The notes below the pieces were generated by a model. It did not search any database and was not told the origin of the DNA. It worked only from the letters and a program-made list of their open reading frames with translations. From positions 58,904,459-58,968,458 of the forward strand of contig OX328124.1 of assembly GCA_946811695.1 (NCBI GenBank): a stretch of DNA of 64,000 nucleotides. The letters run 5' to 3'. Below are positions 13,901 to 26,524 of this stretch, one piece after another. The position numbers and the translations under genes are program-made. Each line of letters begins with the position of its first letter. Within the stretch, counting starts at the first letter, position 1. The stretch comes from Gonocerus acuteangulatus. Lineage: Eukaryota; Arthropoda; Insecta; Hemiptera; Coreidae.

Positions 13901-16900
13901 ATGCCTTCAATGCATGGAAATCATCGCACTAGCAGCACTGTATCCACGCAGGAGGAGCCTATTTTGATTTTTTTTTTTTAAATTGTAATGGTTGGCTCAA
14001 TACATTTTTTTTAAAGCGACTCAATCCTAATACTTTCTGGACAAGCCCTGTTTATCTATGTTGGTTGATGTGTGTATTTATTTATTTAATATAGATTTCT
14101 AATGTCTTTCAGTATTGTTTATTTTTATGTGATTACAGGTTAGAAAATCATCATGCGTCTGAAATTCAAGAACTTGAAAGGAAACAAGAACTAGAGATAA
14201 ACAAAGTTAAAGAAGAATTTGAAGAACAGAAAGCTTCCCTGGTAATAATATCTTTATATCCTCGAATTTGGTCTCTAAATTTGCCTTTGTGAATTTTAAA
14301 TGTATTAGCTTTCTAAAAAGTTTATTATCAATTGGAATGACTCATAACCTATGATGTGTAATCATTTCATCATCATCCATAAAAAGTGCTTTTGCTTCTA
14401 CAAAAATATATAACTGGTATATCTAGCTTAACCAATGTACTTTATTATCAAGACAATTACTTTAATTGCTGGTTTTGCCGAGGTTCGGACGTGTTGGTAT
14501 CTTAATCAGAGTTGGGCAAACGTTAGCGCGCGCTAAAAGCTGATTCCTCTCCGCTAATTTAGCGAAACTGTAGAAAGCCAGCGCTAATAATTAGCGGTTA
14601 GCGGCGGCAGTGCGCTAACCGCTAATCTATTTATGAAATATCGTAATTCCTAATAGCTTAAGCTATAGTTACAACTTGTAACTATAGCAATTACGATATT
14701 TCATAAATAGATTAGCGGTTAGCGCACTCCCGCCGCTAACCGCTAATTATTAGCGCTGGCTTTCTACAGTTTCGCTAAATTAGCGGAGGGGTATCAGCTT
14801 TAGCGCGCGCTAACGTTTGCCCAACTCTGATCTTAATAAACGGTCGTGCGGGATTTTCATAATTTTTTTTGTTTTGTTTTTTTGTAGATCCAGCATTACA
14901 AAGAAGAAGAAGAAAAACTGATAGAAAAAAACAACAAGCTAGAGAGGAGGCTTGAGAATTTTGAAGCTGAATATGATATGCAGACTGAAGAATTAATGTC
15001 TGCTTATAACAGCATTGGATCTTCAAATCAAGCTACAGTTTATGAAGATGAAGAGTCTATGAGGAAACGATATCAGGCTGAAATTCAACATTTGAAGGTA
15101 TGTTGGAGATGTGGTTAAATTTATTGTTAAATAAATAAATGATGGAGGCCTGGTAGCCGTGAGCACTTAACACTCTCTGTCAAGGATTGTGGGTTCAATT
15201 CCCACTATGGGGTGGGGGCTTTTCTTTAGGAAAAAGAAAAGGCATCAGCCCTATCCTGGCTAGAAAGTGCGGTAACCTATAGATAGCACATCCTAAAATT
15301 CGTAGATAATAATAATGGACGTTAAACTTTAAATAAATGATTATTTTGTCATATAAAATAATAACTTTTGTTAATTTTTAGGCTGTTTGTGAGAAAGGCC
15401 TTGTTGGAATGGAGAATTCTCATAGGCGTCAGATTCAAGAGTTGCAGGAAAAACATGAGAGAGAGCTTAAAGCACTTCGGCTAGAAAAAGAACAAGCCTT
15501 GACCGAAGAAACTCATGCTACACTTGCAGGTACGAAAATGATTTTCACAAATTTTTCATCAGACAATTGAATTCCAGTATTCTAGCAGGAATGCTTAAGT
15601 TATGTGGATGGTATTTCGTATGATAATACCTCCTATTTAAGTTAGTTTTTCACGTTTTTTAGTTGGCAGGCATTTTACTTAAAGTTACGATAAGCGAATG
15701 ATTACTTTTTACTATATATATGATGAAGTTATTGTAAAGGAAGGCAAATCATTAAACAAGCATTGAAATACACATCCTTTATAACACTAAACTTTTAAAA
15801 ATAACTTTGATATTAATGAAACTCTCAATGCACTCTATAAATTACAACTGCATACACCAATGAAAGATTTTGATGACAACTCTAATGATGTTCATTAAAG
15901 ACAATTCAATTTAAATTTTCAAATGGTTAATGTAAAATTAATTTATTCTGCGAGTTCAGCTCTCTTGTTCAAAATTTTCACTGAAACATAAACGATGAAG
16001 TTGACGAGATTTCTTGTCATGCTCTATTCTCTTCACAGCAAAGAATTCAGCATAGACTTGTTCATAAATAAAACCCCTGTAAGCTTACTAGTGAAGTCTT
16101 TGAAGAGAATGAATCCATTTTTTTCTAGAACTAATTTGATCAAACTTATTTAATATGTTAGCTCCCTGTTTTATTCTCATTCCCTTGCAATAACTGCCAT
16201 TGGGCACATGTATGTAACCTCCCACTCAATGCAGAATGAGATGATTTTCGATAAAGTTTTGTCGTTCGAACATGAGAGAATTTCTCTGGATAATTTTTAG
16301 AATAATATGTGAAGGTATCAACAAAATAGGAGTCAAATAAAAAAACTAAAATAAACAGCAGCCAAAAAAACTAAAAATAGTAAAATGCAAATAATCTTTT
16401 TAATATAAAGACCCAATGACCGTAAGTGTTGAAGTATCAACACTCCATGCCTAGGGCTGTGGGTTCAATCCCTACTAGGAATGGTGGTTATCTTGGAAAA
16501 ATTGGCATCACCTTTCCTGGCAAGAAGGGGTGGTAACCTCTAGATAACTCACCCAAAAAAATTGTCTTTATTAATGAGAGGACTTAAAAATTAAAATAAA
16601 TAAATTGAATATTTGTTAAAATCATCTCTTTTTTTTCTTTTGCAAATAAAACCCAACTATTGAAAGAACATTTATTATAATATACTTATTCATTTGATTA
16701 AAACACTCAGGCACTGAAGTCCTAGGTCAACTAATTTCAGAGACTTAGGTTGCTAGCTTTTCTGGAATTCAATGTACCTTCTTTAAATATTCATATTGAA
16801 GCTTATAGCAATGGTATTTCAATTCTCCCCAGAATAAATTTATCACTAAAATCTTAATTCATAAAGTTTTGTTTTATATTTTTGATCAGCTTTGGATGCT

Positions 16901-19900
16901 ATGAGGAAAGCTCATGAAGCTGAAGTGCAGAAGGAAGTAGCAAAATTCAAAGCAGAATATATGTGCAAGATGCAATCAAATCATGATCTTTCAGCACTCC
17001 ACAAGCAGCACCAGTAAGAAAAACAATTTTCAATTTATTATTTTAATGCTTATTATTAAAATTATATTTGAAGGATTTTACTCACTGTTATTATTATAGG
17101 AGAAGGGGTTTCCTACATACTCTGTGACCCTCTTGGATCTTATGTGAACTTTGTCTCATTAAAATAATTTTATTAGACCACAATCATAATTTGATCAAGT
17201 CTTTTAACATAATTTTAATTCATTTTTCTCAAATATCTGATTAATTAATCAAGTTGAGATTGGTTTATGGCAGACATTTTAATGATGTTAGTTGACGAGT
17301 GATATTCTCACACACAGCTGTAAATTTGCCACAGCTCTGAGCTTTTAGCTGGACTTCGAACTTTTTTTCCTTGAGATACTGTTTCCCCTCCATATTTCAA
17401 TTTCTATATTTTATGAAAATCCTTCTTGGTTTCCTTCTTAGCTTCCAAACCTGAATAACGCTCTGTTTCTGTTCAAATTCAAGCTTGTTTCTCATTCAAG
17501 AACACAAATGAGATTATAATTAACTAAAATTATGTTATGTTATATATCTTCTATTTTCAGAGACCATTAACCAAAACCATTAGCTTCTTTCATTTTGAAA
17601 TAATTATCACTGACACGACTATCTTTAAATTTTATTTGTTTTCATGGTCAATTTCTTTATATTTTATTGTTCTGAGTACTTGGCAAGGCGTCCTGGCCTG
17701 GGCTAAATCAGCCCCTGTTGTCCGGCATTGACTTCATGACTCGTTACTAGTAGTAGTATTTGATAATGTATTTTCTAAAATATATGTTTTGCTGTCTTTG
17801 ATCCTCTAATTCTGTAATGGATAATGATTTATGCAAACATTTTCCATCCTCTTTTTTTGATGCAGGACATTGGACTCAACTTTTGCACTCAGTAAAATAA
17901 AAAATATTAGCATAAATAAATTAACCGCAGCCCTTGGGGAACAGGTACCCGCGAACGTGTTAACTCATCAGGAGGCCCTAAAAGGTTAAGAATTGATTAT
18001 TAGCCTTAATGGTGTGGAATTTTGGGGAGTAGGGTTTGAACGATTATATGTATTTAAATAAAAAAAATCAGTCCCGTAACAGGCCACGAGAGGCAGATAC
18101 TATAGAGGTATCTGATTCATGACCATATGGCACACTAGGGAGATAGTGTGGTCAGTACTATGCTCCGGCCGCCTGATTTTCCCGTTGGCTGCTTCGACAG
18201 TTAGTCATTAGCACCCAAGGTACCCATTATTAATCAAAGGCTGGGTTGGCCTAGGGATGGTCAGGGAGGCCGAATTCAACGCATGAATGTATTTAAATAT
18301 CTGTGTTAATTCATTCATTGTTGTTACCAACTATTTATTTCTCTAACTAGTTTCTTTTAAATTTTATTTATTGATCTTGGTTGTGTGTATTACATGAAGA
18401 AATCTTAACTTTGAGAAACATATCTCAAAATTCAATGAGACCTTTTTAATATTACCTCAACCATAGGAACCCCTCTCTCCCTCCCCTTTATTAACTTGAA
18501 AACCATGTAGACATAAGGCACATTGGCTTTGTTGTGTCAAAAACAACTACGATATGAGACATTGAAGATGCTTTTGAAGTTTCAGTAACATGAATATTTA
18601 CAAGTTATCTCTACCTGAACATATAAACTAATATACTATAAATGTACCTTTTAGAGCAGAAATGGAAGAAATAAAGAGAGAAATATTATCTTTATCTGAT
18701 AAATACTCCATAAAATGTGTGGAAAGTGCTTCACTGGAAGACAAGCTTAGGATCGCAAATCAGCAATTGGCTCACGCTCATCAGCATATAATGCAGCTTG
18801 ACGCCAGGTAATTTTTTCCTTCTGACATATTCTGATTATTTTTTTCTCAGAATAAAAAAAAAGTAAATTCTTTGAAAAAAATAAATGTACTTCAAACATT
18901 AATGTTTAGCAAAAAAATCTATCTGCCTGATAGTATTAATGTATGATTATGTAAAATTCATAGAGTTGATGTTCATTTTCTTTCTCTTTAATTGTATTTT
19001 TTGTTTATTTTTTACGGTGCATCTGGATCTGCATTAGTGCTGTATTTTGAAATTATTGTTAAATTTTATTTCATTTAATTTGTACAACATATTTTTTATT
19101 TGAAAAAAAATAGCTAATTTTTGCAAATATATTTAACCTTGTTTTATCATTGGATTAAGAATAATCACAATTATTTTTCTTTAGATATACATTAATTGAT
19201 AAAAAAAAAATACAAAAGATTCTTTATTAATTTATGTAAAACTCTTAAATTTCAGAAACAGGCAGCTGAAAGCTCATTTGGTAGCAGAAGCAAGTGGTGA
19301 CACATTGCCAAGGTTACAGGAGCATTCGGTGAGCATCAATTCTTTGTCTAGCTAGCAGTTATTTATGGGAATGGTTTATTAATCTTCCAAGCTATTTATG
19401 ATATTCCTTTATTATTATTATCATTTAATGTATATATAAAAAAAGAGAAATAATATAATTCCTGTAACATTTTTAGTACCTTTCATGACAGTTTATTATT
19501 AGTTTTAGTGATTTAATTACTTCTTTTTGACACTGCCTGTTGAAAGTATTTTTTTTTTTGTAGTCTTGGATAATTTTAAAATAATATCTGTAGGTACATT
19601 ATCATTAATCAAGCTTCTAACTTTAGTTCTCTAATTGATGTAGTCTGAATTTAACTTCCTTAATTTTATTCTATTACCCTAAGCATGAATTGAAGTAATG
19701 ATTGTTTCTTTTTCACAAAGTAATTTCTAACTTAATTGCTTATGATAATTACTAGCATGCTTCTGCCATTCATCTGTAAGTTAACATACTTCAACTTCTT
19801 CTTCATATGAGTGCCTTGTAGAAAATTGAAGGGGTATATCTGCTAGCCAAAACTGTCATGATCAGTATTAAATTCGCTCAAGAAAAACATGAACTCTCAG

Positions 19901-20687
19901 TTAAAAAATTATTTCTTCTGAGTTTCTAAAATTAAATTTAAACTTTTAATTATGCCAATTAAATATTTCAGTTTCTATGTTGGAAGGAATAAAACAAAAT
20001 AAAGCTTCACTTGTATTCTTTAACTCTACACTTACTCTAGGCCTTTTTAGATATTGAAAACTTGGCTACAGTCTAAAATTTAAAAATCTACAAAAGTGTA
20101 GTTGTTATGTATCTTGTAAGGTGTAGTTGTGTGTTTAAACAAGGGCTGTTGAACATTTTTTTTTATTAGAATATAAATTAGCTTATAAAGTGGCCTAAGT
20201 AAGTGTATCTTCCAAAGTAAACTATAATAGAATAAATTGGAGCTTAATTTTATTTTTATTTATTGATTTTCTTGCCTTTTGAGCATTTAAGAAAGGTTAC
20301 AGTAATTCCAAATTAAATGTTAGTAGTACAGTAGAGCGCTGATCTGTTATAATTTGGACAGGCTTGCACCATATAGTAGCCTGGAAAAGGAAACAAATTA
20401 TAACCAAAGAAGTCAATCCCTGTTCTTTTTTTTAAACTATCATTTTGTTTTAACTTAAAAAGTTCATGAGTTTACCTTTCATGACAAATAAGGACGTGTT
20501 TTCCATGAGTATCAACTTCTAAATTGAAATCACAAGTAGAGTTGCTTCATTATGAAAAACAAACTTTCAATCCGCATTTTATAGGTTTGAGGAGCATATA
20601 TTGCATCATAAATAATTTCACTATAAATTTGACTATTGATAATCAGTGACTTCTTCTTTTATATGTATATGTATATGCATATGTATG

Positions 20688-20768
<81 letters not shown>

Positions 20769-23700
20769 GGAATTTTTCTCCAGCGTTGGTACTCCTCCTC
20801 ACTTCTTCCTGGAATATTTCGATGGGTTCATCTCCATCTTCGTCAGCCAGGTCATGGTTGTTTCTTCCTCAGTGGTTGCCAAGCACTGAGGAAGAAACAA
20901 CAATGACCTGGCTGATGAAGATGGAGATGAACCCATCAAAATATTCCAGGAAGAAGTGAGGAGGAGTACCACCGCTGGAGAAAAATTCCGTTCCAGCCAA
21001 AAATATCATCCCAACGACGAACAATAACATCAAACATATATATTTATATATTGTATGAGGTGCTCCCGACCAGAAGGGCAAACTCACCAGTTGATGTTTT
21101 TATTTTTATTTTACCGTTTGTCTAGTTTATTAACTACGCACAGTGTGATAGGTACATTACGAGAAATCCACAAAGAAAAAACCGTGGGGTTCAGTTTGAG
21201 CAATAGCTGCATGGACCAGAAGGGTGAACTTGTACATTTGGCGTGTTCGCCCTTCTGGTCACAAGTATGTATGCAATTCATAAATTATCTTATTGCTGAT
21301 TGAAAAATGTTCAGCTGGGAATTATGTGTTGACTGCAAGAGACAGTAGAGACAGGGTCGGGTTCTTCTCTGTCCTGAGCCACAAAAACTTTGTTACACTT
21401 GTCACTAGCAGATGATGCAGTTCCTATGAGTTGGATATTTGTTAATATCTGACAACATGTCTTTTTTTTTGTTTAGAACCTAAATACCCCCTTTTGAAAC
21501 TCCATATCCTTGAACTTAAAAAAAAAATTACGACATGTATTCCTAAACTGAACCCCCCGTCCTGGAGTAATATAACTCACCCTTGGAAAATCAGCACTCT
21601 ACTGTGCTTACTTAGTTTAGTTCAATAATCCTAATTAGGCTAGTCAGGTATGCTACCAAGCATGAGGAAATGATCAATAATTAATATTTTACAATGCACT
21701 GCTTTGCACATATAATTAGGAAGAAGTGTATATAACTAAGCACTAGTTGGTACACTGTAGTGAAAACGCATGGTGTGTTTAGCATGGAGTCGGTGGCCGT
21801 GCCTCTAGTCAGCCTAGGGTAGTTAACGCCATTCCTAAAAAAACTGGTGAGTACGCACTTATTTACCATTTTATTCTTACATAAATGCATTGCTAGTTAT
21901 TATTTTATTAAATACTAATACCTAATGAGAGTCATGCCTTCATTTATTATTTAATGAAAAACAGCATGCATTGATTTGCTAAAAACAATTAACTTGTTAA
22001 CTATTCAACAACATCTTTTCAACAATACTTTAATTTTTAGTCATTTTGTTTATTTCTACTCAATATTTTAACAAGCAGGTTTGCGAGTTAGATTTTTATC
22101 CGTTTTTTGGGATGCTAGAGTAGTGGAATCATGAATAGGAAGTAAATCAATTCAAAGGTCTGTTTCTAACACAAGTTGATAAGACAAAAGAGCTTTCAGA
22201 AACAAAGTTTTATTATAAGTGCTCTGCTGAATTAAAACAATATTATTATTGAAAATCCTTAATTTTAAGGCGATCAATGAATCTATTATAAGAACATTTC
22301 TTTATTCAGTAAGATAAATGGGGAATGTAAAACAAATTTCAAAAAGCATTCTGAAAATATGATGAGTTTATTCAAATTTAAAATTTGAATGTATTATTCA
22401 TGCTGGATCTCAAATATAGAATAAAACATATACCAATAGTTAAGTTAAAATAATTGGAGCAGGAAAGGAAAATCCTGACACATCACATTTTTAAAAAATA
22501 AGAAAAATTTAAGTGAGAGATTTATGGGAGTTTGATCTGTACCTAGTTAAAACTGATGTGGCGAACCCCACTAACTAATAACTGTACAATGATTTCCTTG
22601 AGACTGTACTTACAGGTGACAAGGGCTGTTATTGATGAATCAGTGATGTGTTTTAAGTGTATCCCCTCTCCTCTGAGATATAATTTTGCTGAAAATAGGA
22701 ATTTTGTGTTTTATTAAAAACACTTTTTCCACAACAAACTCATGTATAAATTTAAAAAAAAAAGTTTATACCCAAAATTAGCCTCATCAAATCAAATTGG
22801 ATAAAACCAAAAAGGAAAATTTAAATTTGAATCTCAGTGGAGAGGCAATACGCTTGAAACAAGTCACTGATTCATAAATAACAGCCCTTGTTGCTGGTAA
22901 AGCCAGTTTCAAGGGAATCATCAACGAGCTAACCTGCTTTGCTTAGGTAGGGCTCTTATTCTCGCAGAATCACTAATATTTGTCTTCCTTTTTAAAAATT
23001 GAATTTTTCTTATCTGCTCCCATTATATATTTTAACTATTGGTATATGTTTACCTTAAGATTGAGTCTGAGAAAAAAATGCCAGAGATAAAATTTGTAGG
23101 GCTTGACTTAAGCTTTCTAAATATGTCGACCATTTAACATATTTACCGCGCATGTGTGAGCTCGGCGCTAGATGAAATGTTGGGGTTTGCAGATGACCCC
23201 TATTATTATGCACATCATTTTGAAGGGAATTAAAAAACAAACCCTTTGCTGCAAACCACACTTTGATATCTTTAAAATCAAATGATTTTCGCGCGATTCA
23301 AATTTTATTGTTTTAAATTAATACGATTTTTTTTAGGCCCTTACAGATGTTGCTTAAGAATGTGTGATACATGACTTTGAGGTATTTTTTCCTCAACTTT
23401 CTAAAAAAATATATGGCCGATCCTCTAAAAGAAATACTTTTCCTAATAACTTTAATAAAATTTAAAATAAGGCTTCTTTTTTAAGCATTTAGTCTGATTT
23501 TTCATTTGAGAAGTTCAATTTAAGTGAAAAAAACGATTTCATTGATAGATTAAATATTAAATTGTAAAGAACGGTCTTACCTTGCAGTTTCAAAGCTTCC
23601 ATTTTACTGTATTTTTATTCCTTCAAAAATGAATAGTATCTTCAAAGATGCCACCTTCAACATCCAGACACCTTTGAAGTCTGGAACGTATGCTTTCAAC

Positions 23701-25406
23701 TGCTCTCAATGCTTGTTCCTCCAATATGGCTTTGCAGGCTTCAGCAATCCTTCGTCGCATTTGGTCTTGTGTACTAGGCGGATTAGAGATGCCTTATTTT
23801 AAATTTTATTAAAGTTATTAGGAAAAATATTTTTTTTTAAATGACCGGCCATATATTTTTAGAAAACTGAGGAAAAAATACCTCAAAGTCATGTATCTCA
23901 CATTCATAAGAAACATCTGCAAGTGCCTACAAAAAATCGTATTAATTTAAAACAATAAAATTTGAATCGCACGAAACTCATTTGATTTTAAAGATATCGA
24001 AGTGCGGTTTGCAGCAAAGGTTTTGTTTTTTAATTCCCTTTAAAATGATGTGCATAATAATAGGGGTAATTTGCAAACCCCAACATTTCATCTAGCGCCG
24101 AGCGCACATGCACAGTAAATATGTTAAATAGTCAACATATTTAGAAACCTTAGGTCCAAGCCCTACAACCTCTGGCATTTTTTTTTTCAGACTAACCGTT
24201 TGGCCGCATAATTAGTTTGAGTCGTCTTATTTGGGACGCCCTGTATATATGATAGTATTCTGTAAAAACATCAATGAAATTTACAATTTCTGAATTAACC
24301 CTTTAAATGCTTAGAGGGTGATGTTATGTGCCGTAGTGGCTGCAAACCCACTCAACGATGTCAGCCTCCAGTGCTGAATACTTTTAGCACGTTTTCTCCC
24401 TCCCTCCATAAGGAGGAAACCCACTTATGAGGTTTACCCCGTGCTGCATTCCAGAAGTGCTGTCTAGAAAATTTCATTTTTCAGAACCCGTAGATTACAA
24501 AAATAACAGTGGGTCAAATTTGTATAAACACACACACACATATATACATATTGTAAAGATAATTTTTATAAAAGGGAGTTAATTATTTGAATACAATTTA
24601 TTATAATGAATGATTAACCTCAGGGAGAAAAAGTTCCGAGTGAATGAATATTAAACAAATATTTATTTCTAAACAATACTGAAATACAAACACCAATACC
24701 AATGCACTATCAAACAATAAAAAGAAAATTCAATATAATTACAAATTATAATTTTTACCTTTGAACAAATATTCTTCAAATAAAATGCCAAATATGCTGC
24801 ACTTCAATAAGTTCCAGATAATTTATTCTTCAGCATGACACACTTTCACCGTCAGTTCTCATGCAGAGGATAGGTATAGATAATTTGAGACTCTGTACTC
24901 GGCTGGCCTTAGACATAGACTCTGACTCCGTACTCTGTGGTGGCTATACTTAGACTGACACCTTGAGATTCCGTACTCCGTGATGACTGTAGATAGACTG
25001 ACTGAGTACACAATTGTGGCTGGCGATAGACTGAGACTGAGTGTACTTGAGACTCCGTACTCCGTGGTGGCAAGGCTTAGACTCTGACTCCGTACTCCGC
25101 GGAAGACATAGATAGACTGACTGTTAGCGGTAAAAACTAGCGTCTTCTCCCACCAACTTCCGCATTTTGTTAGTTTATAATTTAGATAAAAATAATAATT
25201 TTGTAATTTAAAATGATTAATTTATTATTGCCTGAATTTATACTATTGTACATCAGCATTGTCCAGAAATATTATAAATTTAGATCGTATATAATATGAT
25301 GTTATTAGTATATCAGGATTTGTAGTTAGCGTGGGCTTTTCAAGCTCTCAATGGCTATTTGAATTCAAAAATGTTTTTGTGAATGTAATATATCATTACA
25401 ATATAT

Positions 25407-25459
<53 letters not shown>

Positions 25460-25508
25460 TGCTAATAACCCTGGCAGTCGGAGCACCTATAATTAATAAA
25501 TTAAAATA

Positions 25509-25574
<66 letters not shown>

Positions 25575-26449
25575 CACAGGAGGGGGGGGGCATGGATTAA
25601 AAATGGTACAAATCATAAGAAAAATTGTGAGTTTTAAGCCTCGCAAATATCGGGGTGAATCTGGAACCCTAAATTGTTAGCCTATCCACTTTTTAAAAAT
25701 GCAAAAGGAATTTTTGCTGGTAAATTTCCCAGGCAAATAGAGGGACTGGCCGCTGGCAGCGCTGTGCAAGTACTTCTAGCGTTCGCTCACAGATTACAGT
25801 TAAAATAGTTCTCACTTCTTTGACTCTGGTACACGGTAGTCCAAATGTTTGATTGTAGAAAAGTAACCGATTCATAAAAGATTCTTAAAAACATAAATAC
25901 ATTACTTTTTACATCTTACAGCCGTTTCTGAGACTTTGATAAAACCGGGCGGGACACCGGGACAAGAGCAAAATACATTAATACATTAACCAGCAGAATT
26001 TGTACACCGGAACATGGTTTTTTGGGCAAACTTTTTACGAATAAAATCATAACTCTTGTGTCACTAGGTTTCCAGTTTTTTTTTTTTATAAGTAATTGGA
26101 TGTGGGAAAACTAATGGAACCATTTTCAAGGCCATATCTATAACCGTTTTCAAGAAAAGTGAAAAAAAAAATAGATCTTCCTCGGGATTTTTGGATATTT
26201 TCTGAAATCCTGTCAGGAAATTGTGGTAAATATAAAGTATCTATTCAAAAGTTGTAAACATACTATGAAAACGGCTCCTATGCAATTTTTGATTGAACAA
26301 TCTCAGGATAAATTAGTGCTTAAAAGAAGTAATTTTCACTTATGATGAGTTTCGATCTTGCTTCTCTTCAAGATTTCATTTTGGCTTTGTCTCTAAAAGT
26401 GATCATTTCATTGCTGACCATGCTTTTAAATATTTATTTCAGTGACGAG

Positions 26450-26524
<75 letters not shown>

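Noticed and set aside
19329..19349. osp ending by read-through at 19347-19349 (VSINSLSS stop)
   Set aside because: The GTGAGC donor is good and downstream exons 27031 and 29469 look genuine, so read-through would at most be a minor isoform.
19820..19930. Possible missing osp exon after an AG ([20 protein letters not shown] frame)
   Set aside because: Open for 35 codons, but not coiled-coil-like, no good donor in phase, and a poor acceptor.
24880..25110. CRISPR-like spaced repeats (GACTCCGTACTCCGTGG)
   Set aside because: Repeats are degenerate and irregularly spaced in an animal genome, best seen as part of a dispersed repeat.
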